Made by a program: the position numbers and the translations under genes. A DNA stretch of 64,000 bases, from positions 560,501-624,500 of the forward strand of contig CM034143.1 in assembly GCA_019914995.1 (NCBI GenBank), read 5' to 3'. Shown one piece after another: positions 49,300 through 61,420 of this stretch. Each line of letters opens with the position of its first letter. Position 1 is the first letter of the stretch. Under the pieces are notes generated by a model. That model saw nothing but the letters and a program-made list of their open reading frames with translations. It did no database searches and was not told the origin of the DNA. The stretch comes from Acanthochlamys bracteata. Taxonomy: Eukaryota; Streptophyta; Magnoliopsida; Pandanales; Velloziaceae.

Positions 49300-51782
49300 A
49301 TCAGATCCGAGCATAAGTAAAAATTTGGCTCCCCTAAGAGAATAGTAATATGTTTGGTCTAGTTCTAGATCTGCAAACTATGCGTGAGGAAAGTATCAAA
49401 TTAATTTCATATTATTCGTTTAGGTGTTGATGTTATTTAAAAAATAAAAATTCTTTTTAAAAATATTATTTTAAAAAATTTTATTTTAAAAGCACTCCGA
49501 ACGTTTCTGTCCGGAACAAATGATGAGATCGATCTATTTAAATGAACCCAACCAACAATGGATAATTGATGGCTGGTATGAACTGACTCACTACCTCAAA
49601 AACAAAATAATAGAAACCCAAAAACAAATGTTCCTAGATTGCTTATTATATCTATTTGTTGGTGGGTAACCCATAAACATCAGTTTCATATTTTGATTTA
49701 TTAAAATTTATTGTAGACCCATTAATATAACTAATCATTTATTATTTATTCATCTAAATTTTTTTTTAGTAATTGACTTGTAATAGAAGACCAAACTTCC
49801 TACTATATTCTTTCAATTGTTAAGAATATCGCAATTTTATTTAAATATAAAATTTAAAATAATAACTAAAATAGTACATAATGTTTTATTTAGTGAAAAA
49901 AATTAGTTCAGATAACTTAAGTCTTGCTTTTAAACAATGATGGATTAAAATATTTAGGAAAAAAACTAAAAAGAATGATGGTGAGACAAATCCATGACTT
50001 CTTTGACCTATCTTGAACAAAAAAGTATGCATTGAAATATTTAATTTAATATATTATGAGATTTCATAAGACTAAAAGAAACCAATTTGATTTTTTTTTT
50101 TATGCCATTGAACAAAATTCCAAAACAACAAAAACAGAAAACAAAATGTGAAGTGCATCTTATTTTAAATTTTAAATTTTTTAATATATATTTTATAAGT
50201 ATTTAAAAATTTTATTAAAAATTTAAAAAATATAAAAAAATTCTACATAATAAGATTTTTTTATTATATATTTTTATTATTTTTTAAAAGTAAAAAAATA
50301 ACTTATTTTTTATAAAAAAAAAGTTTTTATTTTAAAAAATTTTATTTAATAAGTACTTCTAAATATCCCTAAATATAGAGTATAACATAAAAGACTGTAT
50401 TCTTTCAACGCTGTATTTATTTTTTTAATTAAAAATTTTTTAGCTCACTTCTAATTATAAAAATATATAATATATTAAATTTTTTACAAAAATAAAACTA
50501 AATTCAAGTGTAATACTATTAATAACTTAATTTCAATAACTCACTTATAAATAATTAATTTTTAATTTAATTTTGATAACTTATTATTAAACAATTTGCG
50601 TAGCATAATAATTTGTTATTTTAAATTGCGTAAATTTAATAATAAGATATTTCGTTTATGATATTATGCACCTCAAAAGTGTACATTCATGTGTATTTTA
50701 ATCAGAATGTAAACAAATGATGTCATTATCAAAGAAATAAAAGTTCGCATTTAATTTCTGCTTAAAAATTCTAACAACATTGAAATTCTTTTCGATGATT
50801 TGACGGTATCATTATGATTTAGATTCAATTTACTATCACTTTCTCGATGATTTTTATAAAAGCAATTTATTCTATTAGTATTTTTTAAAATACGTTTGAA
50901 AAATAAATAGAGTTTGATATGAAACAGAATTTTATAAAAATACATTTTCATACGAAAATAAAACACATAAAATTAAATTTAAAATAAATTTAAATAAAAA
51001 CAAATATAAAATTTAAAGTAGAGTTTAGATAATATTGGAACACACTTTTATAACAGCTTCAAAAATTGGTCGTAGCTAAAAAAAGATATCAAGCATTCTT
51101 ATTTTACGAAATTTCGTCGTCCCTAGTAGCCACGTCGATAGATGTACTAGATTTCGATTTAAAAAAAAACACTTTCCGGTAATGGATTATTTTTGGAGGA
51201 TCCAAACCCGGTTAGAAGTCCTCTGAAGAAGAATATCACGTATGAAGTTGGGATTTTTAAAATTTGGCTTTAAGGACTTATTTATTTTAAAAATAAGTTT
51301 AAAGAAAACGAATTTAGAATTTGAAAATAAATTGTTAAAAAAATAAAATTTTGTATTTATTTTATATTAAAATAAATATTTTGTTTTAAAATTTTAAACT
51401 TTAAAGATAAATTTATGAAGAGAAAATTAGATTTAGTATTTATATTTATTTTATTTTAAAAATAAATTAAAATAAACGCGTGAAAATTTTAATAGTTATT
51501 AACTTATGCACTAATCAAATGCAAACCGCGTGAAAACTTCTTTCAATCAATGTAAAATTGTGAAGTACCAAAAAAAGAAATTATTATTTATTATGATTCT
51601 AACATTTTATGGTGCGATAATTTTTCAGCAATATAGTGATTCGATTATAAAGATAAAGGACTTTAAAATGCCAAAAGTGAACGTATGAGGACTATATTGC
51701 TCTAATTTTTAAAATAAGGGATCAAACTTGTTACCGGATTCGGATTTACAAGCCGACATAGGATCCGGGATCGCTCCTCTCT

Positions 51783-51790
51783 CCACGTGC
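51783..51790. promoter_or_regulatory. G-box/ABRE-type CACGTG site upstream of the SnRK2 gene
   Basis: CCACGTGC lies about 280 bp upstream of the SnRK2 start codon. CACGTG is bound by plant bZIP (ABF) and bHLH factors and often drives ABA or stress response. A single site can occur by chance; a role here is inference. Confidence 0.35.
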
Positions 51791-52070
51791 CCGACCCGTT
51801 AATTATAAACAATAATTAGAAAAAAGAATAATTCATAATAGTTCCAACAATATTAACTCCCCCCCTTCGCTTCGATCGGAAACAAAACTACAAAACGAAA
51901 AAGAAAGCTTCAATTTTTCTTTCTCAACTATTCTTGTTTCTTCAGTCAAAGAAATCTTCTTCCAATCGATAGGGATCGTTTGTTGATAGAGAGAAGAGTT
52001 TTTGGTTAGTGTTCGTTGTTGTTGTCTCGTCGTGGTGGCGGTGGGTGATTGATTCTTGCTGGAATAATCA

Positions 52071-55000
52071 ATGGAGAAGTACGAGCTGGTAAGGGATATT
52101 GGCTCGGGAAACTTCGGTGTCGCCCGATTGATGCAAAACAAAGAGACTAAAGAACTCGTTGCAATGAAGTACATCGAACGCGGTCATAAAGTATGTTTCT
52201 TTCCTTCTCTGTTGATTAATTGTTCTCTTTTTTGGTTTAGATTTTTTTTGGTTTATTTTTGAATTTTATTGATTGGGTTTTGATTGTTTGGATTTTAGAT
52301 TGATGAGAACGTGGCAAGGGAGATCATCAATCACCGGTCTTTAAGACACCCGAATATTATCAGGTTCAAGGAGGTCTGTGAAAAGATTGAATCTAAGTTT
52401 TATATTCTATTGATTTCGATCGTTAGTTTCAATCAATTTCGGAATTCCTTTTGGTTGATTTTGAGTTAACATTATTTTTTTTTAATTGTGTGGATTTTCT
52501 GTTGAAGGTGGTACTGACACCAACGCACCTTGCGATCGTGATGGAATATGCCGCCGGCGGTGAGCTCTTCGAACGAATCTGCAACGCTGGAAGATTCAGC
52601 GAAGACGAGGTTTGAACAATTCCACTTCTTAAGGAATTTGAGATTTTCCTATGAAAAATTTGTTGAAGTTTTTACTAGTTTTCTTTTGCTTCGTGAATTT
52701 TTAGTTTTGTTTGAAGATCTAGTGTTCTTGGTTAAGCAACTGTTACTGATGCAAGCTTGATTGTTGATAATCCAGGCGAGATACTTCTTCCAGCAACTTA
52801 TCTCTGGTGTGAGCTACTGCCACTTCTTGGTAAAATCCTAACTTTTTCTTTTCCAATAAAAAAAGAGAACATCTTTAACAAATTAATACGTAAAAACCTC
52901 AATATTTACTCGAGTTGTTTCTTTTCTTGGTATGATTCAGCAAATATGTCACCGTGATTTGAAGCTAGAGAACACTCTGCTTGATGGCAGCCCTGCTCCT
53001 CGGCTCAAAATTTGTGATTTCGGTTACTCAAAGGTTTCGTTTCAATCTTTTCATTCTAAAACTGTTTGTTCTACTGAAATTTCTGTATTTATTTATACGT
53101 ATTTCTCTCAAATTCTGATTTGAGATTTTGGGAACAGTCATCACTTTTGCACTCAAGACCCAAATCGACAGTTGGCACGCCGGCTTATATCGCGCCGGAG
53201 GTCCTCTCCCGGCGGGAGTACGACGGCAAGGTATGCCACAAAAATTTTACTTTTGTTTATTATTTTCCTCTTATAGTGAAGAAAATAATTTTTTTAACAA
53301 ATTATAAACAAGAAAGAGTGAATTTTGAAGAAAAGAAAATAATAGAACCCAAATGGCAGCATGGAGTTGCTAATGCACGTGCCAAGCAAGAGCATTTTAC
53401 TACGTCTGAAAGATGATAAGGACATAAAAAATGTGCATATTCATGCGTAAAATACCCTTAGAACCGTCTGTATTTGCAGTAACTGCCATTGCTCACTCTA
53501 ATTATTGTTCGGAATTTTTATTTAAGATTTTGCATTAAAGTAAGTTCTTAGTTATAGAGAGGTAAAGTTTCCTCAGAGTTGGGTTTCAAAGTTCGAATTT
53601 AATTTTATGTTTTAATTATATTGAAAATTAAGTGTGAAAGTAATTTTTGATATTTAGTTCATTAGTTGTATCTGAAAGAAGTAGAAGTAATTTTTTTTAT
53701 AAAAAAAATGAGTTCATAAAAAAAAAGTGAAAACCATTCTTTATTTTTAGATTTTTAAAAAATGTATGAAAATAAAAGAAACTTAAATATAAATTTGGGA
53801 GTGCTTACAATAACAGAGAACGTTCGGAAAGTGCTTAAAATAAAAAATATTTATAAAAAAATTAGTTTATTTTGAAATTTTTCCAAAAATAAACTTAGTT
53901 TTTCTATAAAAACTTATTTTCTATATAATAAATTTAAAATATAAAAAAATTAAAATTGAAGCAGTGGGAGTGCGTTTGACTAAAACATCCTCAAATTCAT
54001 AATGGATAGGTAGTGTAAAGGACAATTCACGATTGGATTTGGATTGGAGTGAAATGTGTTGTTGTTGTTGTGGACCAAGCTCATCACTCAACTTTGTTGG
54101 GGCTCAATGAATTTGAAGTGAAATTTGTTTTTCTTTCTTGCCGACTGTTGTGGGATTCCAGTTCCATTTGCTTGCCGTAGGGATGTTTCCTCTCCTCTCA
54201 TGTCCTCTAAAACGAATTGCAGCTCCATCTTTACACTTTTGTGTCGTGGCCCTTTCTTACTTCACATCTTTTTAGCTGTCTGATAATCTGGAGTTAACAA
54301 TTAAAGATAAGAGACTTCTGCATAGTGTGATTGATAGCGATTTCGCAATATGGATCCCAGGTTGCAAGCAAATATTATTAAAGATGTGTTTCAATTGCTC
54401 CGAACTCACTTTTTTCTCACCCGAAAAATGAGTTCAGAGTCATTTTCTGTGTTTTAATTTCATCCGAGGTGAACTCGTTTTTTGAATTTCATTTCAACTA
54501 ATTTTTAAACTTACTTTCTCACTTTTGAATCCTCTCTTCACAAAACTTATTTTTTAAAATTCACCTTTTAGGAACTCACTTTCGAACAACTGAAACACGT
54601 CTTAAGTTTTATCTTGGCATTAGATTAGCTCCCCAATTATTTGGGGATGGGGTATACCGTCCGGTATGTTGTGGTTTCATCACCTCTCTATGTAAGCTTG
54701 TTGGAGCATGTCATGCCTGCATATAGGCTCACTGCATGTTTTAGCTAGTCAACCTTTTCCTTCTTTGATATAGAAGAGTATTTTGTTTGTAATTATCTTA
54801 TAGATTGCGTTCGTTTTCCATCTCTACTGTTATTAGCAGCATGTAGGAGAATGAGGTTTTTTACATTGACTTGGCTACCTATTCCAAAAGTAGCAAGTCT
54901 AAATTATGTTTTGTTTCATGGTTCCTAACCAAATCGAAGTAAATGTAATATAACCGAACTTCACAATTAACCATATAGATTTTCTTCTAGTATTAAAAAT

Positions 55001-56467
55001 AACTGTTAAAATGCTTGTGTATAGGCTAGAATGGTATTTGCGTTTTCTCTTGCTTCTGAATCAAGGGTCATTCTCTTGTAAAACGCCTGCCTTGCTGTCA
55101 GTGAGGTGGGTATATTCCTTACGAACTGTTAAGTCAGCGTGTATGACCAATGGCAAAACACGAGAGTATACGAGAAGGATAATACTGTATTCCATTTAAG
55201 TCAGTTCCTTCGCTTTGGCAATACTCAAGCATGTAGACTCTATAACTTTGTCATTAACTTTCATTAATAAATTTCCAGGTTCCTGCACATAGTGTATGCA
55301 CTTCACTCAATGTCATTGGGGTAGCCAGCTTTGGATTTTCTAAACGGTTCCGTAGTTACCATGCATGGCTATCACATGCGTTGATACCCCATGGAATTAT
55401 GCCCGGGGAAAAGTTCCATTCACTTGATGGGGACCTTACAAACTCCCATGACCAGCTCGGGTGCACATGTGCATAGATCATTTGTCAAACTTATAAAGAA
55501 TTTTTTGGGTTCTGAGAAACGCCTTGCTAGAACATGGAAAGCTGACAATATTGATTCTGTTATTATTAATCAAGTGCCAAATGACCAATTCTTTGCGTGG
55601 AAAATGGAAAATTCTGTCGGTGCATTTAAATTTTTTTCTGATGGTAGTTGGTCTCGATCAAGCATAACAGTGTATGTTTAATTGCTGAAAACTTGGGGAC
55701 TGTTTGGTGAAACCTTGCAGCTTGCAGATGTTTGGTCGTGTGGGGTTACTTTGTATGTGATGCTGGTTGGTGCCTACCCCTTTGAGGACCAGGATGACCC
55801 GAAGAATTTCCGCAAGACCATTTCAGTTAGTCCTATAACCATTTGGATTTTCCTTTTCTAGTGCTGCATACGCCGGTTCCTAATACTATGATTGTGATAT
55901 TTTACCATTGTTTACATGACTTCAGAGAATAATGTCAGTTCAGTACAAGATACCGGACTACGTCCACGTTTCCCAAGATTGCCGGCAACTGCTTTCTAGG
56001 ATCTTTGTTGCTAATGCTGCCAGGGTAACTGTTCATGATTCCTTCACTCTGTTAGGCGTGTAATAGTGCAGACATATGCGATATTTGCCTAAAATGTTAT
56101 GCATATGTATTATTTGCAGAGGATAACAATAAGGGAGATAAAAAGCCATCCATGGTTCTTGAAGAACTTGCCGAGGGAATTAACCGAAGCTGCACAGGCT
56201 CACTACTATAAGAGAGACAACAATGCTCCAACATATTCGGTTCAGAGTGTAGATGAAATCATGAAGATTGTCAATGAGGCAAGAACTCCACCTCCGGTAT
56301 CAAGGGCTGTTCCAGGGTTCGGATGGACTGAGGAAGATGAAGAAGATGAAGGAAAGGAGAACCAGGAAGCAGAGAAGGAAGAAGAAGAAGAGGAGGAGGA
56401 GGAAGAAGATGAATACGACAAACGGGTCAAGGAAGTTCATGCCAGTGGTGAGTATCAGATCAGCTGA
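52071..56467 (+). CDS. SnRK2: SnRK2 Ser/Thr protein kinase, subclass I (SnRK2.4/2.10-like)
   Basis: Nine exons (52071-52190, 52299-52373, 52508-52609, 52776-52829, 52941-53033, 53138-53230, 55721-55825, 55926-56024, 56120-56467) give 362 residues. The kinase core is complete: glycine loop GSGNFG (11-16), Lys33 in [17 protein letters not shown] with Asp123, DFG at 143-145, and activation loop [18 protein letters not shown] with Ser158 conserved. The SnRK2 box ends near 300. The C-terminus is a Glu/Asp-rich tract followed by [17 protein letters not shown]. An E-rich rather than D-rich tail, without the ABA-box of subclass III, indicates the ABA-independent osmotic/salt-stress subclass I. Intron 6 is unusually long (about 2.5 kb) and carries transposon debris. 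Confidence 0.97.
54381..54602. mobile_element. Inverted-repeat MITE in SnRK2 intron 6
   Basis: AAGATGTGTTTCAATTG at the left is mirrored by CAACTGAAACACGTCTT at the right, a 17-bp inverted repeat with two differences. Further in, GAACTCAC occurs near both ends. The interior is AT-rich and non-coding. Left flank is TTA, right flank AAG, so a target duplication is not clear. Confidence 0.7.
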
Positions 56468-56941
56468 TTGATAACGATTTCAAGAGAGGGAAAAAAATCT
56501 ATGAGAAATAGAAAGTTGTAGATGTCTGTCTTTAACTCTGCAGGTGAATCTTGAATCTGTTTAGGAATTTTTCACTTCTTTCTTTTCCATTTTGTGTGTA
56601 TTTTCATTAGTAAAATATGAGTAGTTATGACTTTGGATTCCATTGCAGATAATGTAGAAGATCATATGTTCTTTTAAACACATATATAAAATTGCTTCAT
56701 CTTTCTTTGGTTGCCTTTGTTGTTCTGTGAAATCTGCTACAGCACTGATAGATGAATCTGGGAAGTTTTCAAATAATATGCATTACAAAGAATTGTAATA
56801 CATTAGTTGTTCATAATTAACCATGCCAGCATTTAAAACCTCCATTTTGAAGGTTAGACAACATAACAAAAAAGAAAAAAAAACTTGGAGTAAGCCCCTT
56901 GATTGTTCTTCAATGGTAAGGGGGTGTCCTTTTATATTTTG

Positions 56942-57197
56942 GGGCTTGTTTTAAATACACAAAAGTCTATTTTTTTCCTTAAAATTTGAGTTTGATCATT
57001 TTATATATTTCAATTGCATTCTGAATTTTACTTTTACTTTTATATCGAATTCTATTTCTATCAAATTTTAACTTCAAATTAACTTCACTTGTTTTAAATA
57101 TTACTCCGAATTCTGATTCCATCAAACTTTACTTTTCACCGAACTCTAATGTCACAAAATTTAGTTTCGTGAACTCACGTGCATTTAAAATATGTCC
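56942..57197. mobile_element. Dispersed inverted-repeat element, family C, copy 3
   Basis: GGGCTTGTTTTAAATACAC at the left and, on the other strand, GGACATATTTTAAATGCAC at the right form a 19-bp imperfect inverted repeat. The interior matches 47525-47725 directly and 3205-3425 in reverse. This copy has the best-defined ends of the three. The terminus resembles the GGGCNTGTTTTAAAT ends of the elements at 11513 and 61778. Confidence 0.65.
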
Positions 57198-57954
57198 TTC
57201 ACAATTCACTTTCTTCTACTAAAAAAGTTACTTTCAATCCACTTTTAATTATACAAAAAATAATAAAATTACTTTCAAATTATTTTTTCTAATAAAAGAT
57301 AAAAAATAAGTTTATTTTTAATAATATTATTTATAATAATTCATTTTTAATAATTTACTTCTAATATCTTACGTTCAACCTAAAAAAACACACTCTAAAA
57401 CTTTGCGTCAATTCGAACAGAAATGCTGCCTGAATAGGTCTCTGCCGATGGAGATCACAATGAAGACATCATCAAGAGACCATCTGCGAGACCATCTTCA
57501 ATATTTTTCCTATAACTATAACTATGTATTTTAATAATATCATACCATTTGTTAATTGTTAATAAATTACTGTAAGAAAGTATCAAAATGTAATATATCA
57601 AAACATAAGGTCCTCATCGCTCAACGTTTACTTGCATAGTTGCATCAACGTATAATAATAAATTCATAAGTGATATTATTAAAGGGTAATCTGCTAAATA
57701 TCTCTACATATAAAATTTAATTTTTTGGTAACATATCTGTATGTAATAGACCAGATGATAAGGTCCTATTTTCTACATTTGTTTTTCTTTTTGGATCCAC
57801 TTATAATTAGTAAAATAAGTAACAATTACAAGGATTAAATGGTAAATATACAATATGAAGACTTCATAAGGGGTTATCTAGAAAACTTTACCAACAGATT
57901 TATTATAAAAAGCCCAAACTCATTGCCGCCGCTTTTGTTTTCCCAAATCCTTCT

Positions 57955-57964
57955 GGCGCCAAAA
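57955..57964. promoter_or_regulatory. E2F-type site at the XRCC2 start
   Basis: GGCGCCAAAA, read on the other strand as TTTTGGCGCC, fits the plant E2F consensus TTTSSCGC. It lies about 25-30 bp before the XRCC2 start codon. E2F sites drive S-phase expression of replication and repair genes in plants, so the position fits the gene. Binding itself is inference. Confidence 0.55.
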
Positions 57965-57986
57965 AGAAAACAGAGAAATCTCATCA

Positions 57987-60900
57987 ATGGCGGAAGAGAA
58001 CAATCAGCAAAATCTTCAATCATGGATAGCCGGAGATGAAACCGCAGCGGCCGCGATTTATCGATTACGAAGGAGTAAGCCGTTGCTCCGCCTTCCTCCG
58101 CCGCTTCACAGATTTCCACTCCGCGCCGGCAATGTTGTCGAGATCTCTGGACCTTCTCCTTCCGCTAAATCTCACGTTCTTATTGAGGTTTGTTTGATAA
58201 GTCGAGTCTCTGATTTGATTTATCATGCGAAGATTTGTTTGCGGTGACCTGTAGTGAGATGTTTGATTCGAGTTTGAACTCAGTTTTGGTCACAGGTAAG
58301 ATTAGATCTGCTTAAAATGATTTCAGTTGAAGATTCTGAAACACTATTATGTTTCACTCTCATTCGATTCTTTTTTCCTTTTTTTCTTCTTCTGATATGC
58401 GAGTTGCTTGGTTTGTTTAGGTGGTGGTGTGCCGTATCCTCCCTGATTTTTGCAAATATTTAATAGTTCGGTGTTTGTTTTGGAATTGATTTCCTTTGCT
58501 TATCTTTGCAGGTGGCAGTGTATTGTATAATGTCAGAAGAATTGGGAGGTTTGGGGAAGTCTGTAGCATATTTCGACCTTGATTGCCGCTTCGATATCCT
58601 CCGGCTGGCTCACGTGCTGAATTCCCGGATTGCAGAAGTGCTAGGTAATGTGGTTGTAGTCTATGGATTGCTTGGAATTTTGCCACAGCTATGACATAGC
58701 TTTTTTGGTTTATTATTATGGTTTAGTTTGGTAAGATGTCTCAAATCTTTCCAGTTTATGATATTGAGTTGTGAGAATCTGAAGTGACAGGTTATTTGCA
58801 GGACGTATTGACAATCCTTGTCAAGGTCCGAAGCAGAGTTCACTGAAGCTTGATGTCTTGGAGTCAGAGGGATTATTTGCTTCCTGCATGAGGCGCTTCT
58901 TGTATATTCGGTGTTATAGTAGTGTTGAGTTCTTGGCAGCTCTTAAGGTACACTCCTAAGTCATTGACGTCGGACATTAACCTCCTGTAATTTGGTGGCT
59001 GATAATGTTATGGTTTCTGGATGACATTCTCTTCTAGTTTCTATTTTTAGTTGTTATCTGTGGCACCTATCCAAGTTACTCAAAAGTCCCTGCCCAGACA
59101 TTGATGATGATTCTTTTTGTTTCCATTTTAAATCGCCATAAGAAAATTCTGTCCTCTGGTAGACGTGGCTGAGTTTTACTTTAGCATTCCATTTGAGCTC
59201 TGATAATGCTTTTTTCATTTCACATATACATTGTACTGTCTTTTTTAGAAGGAGAAGTCATACTTACTAGTGTATGTCTTTGATATGTTTCATCTTTAAA
59301 CTTTTTTCAAATTGTAGCGATTGGAGTTATGGACTGGTGCTACTTAGTATTTCATGATAATGTGGAACCAATATATACACATAATACAGTTAGCATCATT
59401 ATTCTTGGGGAAACGATTGCTGAATCTTATTTCTATTGCATTGATCAATTCTGCAGACAATTCACTGTCACCCAATTAAAGAGAGCAAATTATTTGGAGT
59501 CTCTATGCAGTTTTTAATGATAGATAGGTATGCTTAACTTAGATCTTCTGGCTTTTGTGTTTCGTTTTTCTAAAACTTAGTGAAGCAGCTTCTAGATGTT
59601 ATATGCTTGTTTGAGTCTTATGTCTTTTTTTTTTTTCATGTAGCATTGGTGCATTTTATTGGATAGATCGGGCCAATCAACCTGTGTTAACTGGTGAAAA
59701 TAACAGGCAAGATCTGTGCTAATGTACTGCCAATTCAGTTGATGTTCATCGATGTAATTCATTCTGGTATAGTTACCTTGTTAACGAAACAATAGCTTAT
59801 GTCTTCCTTTAGAATATTAGGACGATTTTGACATTCTTTTGCATGACCTTGTGACAGGCATGATATGCTTTAGTATCATGCCATCCTTGAGAAATGTTCC
59901 CTTTCCGAGTACTCATACTTCCTCAGTTGTTTATACTAGATCAGAGTTGATCATTAGAAGGATACACTAGATGATTCATTAATTCTCAGCTGTATGTGCA
60001 TCCTCTTGCAATTGTCTTTAGTATCCATGCTAGTTATCTTTCTCTAAGTTGCCAATTGTTTTCTTGGTTTATAGGAAGAAGCTCTCATTTCAGAGTTTGA
60101 GTGAAACAATTGTCAGTGAAATTAGGAAGATAATAAAATTGCAACCAGCACTAGTTTTGGCTACAAAAGCTGCTATTTTTGGTCCTGCAACCTTTCAGAC
60201 CGACCCACAAAGGTCAATTTTTGCCTTCTACAATTAATGTTTAATAATGTCAAGTCACATGGACATCTCTTATCTTTTTCTGTAAGTCTATATATTGGAT
60301 CTATGTGATCTTGTACTCTTTTTTTATGTACTGCTTTCTCAAAGGCTGTGGTATCTGTCAACAAACAATGATATTCTCATTTGTTCAGCTCATAATAGGA
60401 CCATATGAGATCCTTATTTCGCAAAGAACAACTTAGAACAGGGAAGGAAATTCCAGAGGTACAAAATGCAATAAATTTATGTTATGCATATCCAATACAA
60501 ACACTTTCATTAAGAAACCTTCTACTATATTATTTTCAGCAGTCTCCTCAACACCCATGCCCCAGCTGTTGATCACCCCGTTCTATTGTCGAAACTTTCA
60601 CATTTCTACACATTCTCACCGTGATATTTAACGGCTTGTAGATTGGCTTTAGTCAATAACACCTCATTTTGCAAAGCTTCTTCTAGAATAACTTTTAAAG
60701 GATATCTAATATGAAATGTACAATGTTTTCTTGTCCTGTGATTCATTGCATTCGTGTTAATACTCCATTTGTTAACATAATCTTTGATCACACTGCAGGT
60801 CCTTCAATAGAGAGCCAGCTGAAATGCTTTCCTTTCGTGAATACATGCCTTCAGTGTGGCAGGTTAGCTTGAGTTTCTGTTTCAAATATTTGAAAAAGAA

Positions 60901-61420
60901 ACTAATTTAACAGATGCGTGAAAGTGATTTAACAAACTACTTTCAATCTCTGTTTGTATAAGGATGAGGTATGGCACATCCTACAAAGCACATACAGGAT
61001 ACATGTTTTTTCAATTAATGAAGTATTAATATGGCTGAGCTAACTGAACTTTGTTTTGCGTTTGCAGTCGTTTGTTACGCACAGGATACATTTGCAGCTT
61101 ACAGGTTTGCCCATTCTGAGTTTGTATAGATATCTTGGACTTGTCGCTAGTTCATGAATCTCTGCATTCTGCTTGGAAATATTGTAGATTGCTGTAAGGA
61201 AGATGCAGTTGCTACTCTTGGAGAAGTATACATGAGCAAATGGTTCCAGCCATCTATGCATTATGTTGATAAATTTGTGCTTGGAGATGTAAGCTTTCCT
61301 CTTGCATCTTCCTTTCTAAGTTTCTCTAGAACCAAGAATATCTGAATAGGATTGCATTAAGCTCTTGCAAAGTCTAACAGGTCTCATGAATGTTTTCAGA
61401 ATGGTATCAGTATGTTATAA
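57987..61420 (+). CDS. XRCC2: DNA repair protein XRCC2 (RAD51 paralogue)
   Basis: Ten exons (57987-58187, 58512-58644, 58802-58947, 59457-59527, 59644-59706, 60075-60212, 60799-60862, 61068-61104, 61188-61288, 61400-61420) give 324 residues. The RecA-type ATPase fold shows Walker A GPSPSAKS (55-62) after AGNVVEIS, then GKSVAYFDLDCRFDILRL, MRRFLYIRCYSSVEFL, Walker B-like MQFLMIDSIGAFYWIDRA, and LQPALVLATKAAIFG. The Walker A lacks the usual GKT/S pattern strictly, as in other XRCC2 proteins. XRCC2 joins RAD51B/C/D in the BCDX2 complex to support RAD51 filaments in recombination and single-strand annealing. Intron 5 appears to use a GC donor. The last exon encodes only NGISML plus stop; it keeps frame but is the least certain. 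Confidence 0.92.

Larger units (their letters stand above)
46492..52070. other. Gene-free, transposon-rich spacer
   Basis: About 5.6 kb of very AT-rich DNA with no credible coding frame. It begins with the CBS gene leader and an A-run (46606-46630). It then holds a short GGGTCGGGTC/GACCCGAAAC inverted stretch (46775-46855), short MITE-like pieces, a hAT-like element and more A/T debris. The final about 350 bp are the SnRK2 promoter and leader. Confidence 0.7.
56468..57986. other. SnRK2 3' UTR and spacer before XRCC2
   Basis: About 56468-56860 is likely SnRK2 3' UTR. A repeat element follows at 56942-57197. The rest is AT-rich with no coding frame until the XRCC2 leader. Confidence 0.55.

Noticed and set aside
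55391-55681. 96-codon frame in SnRK2 intron 6
   Set aside because: It lies inside an intron, resembles no protein I recognise, and has no splice context linking it to the kinase.
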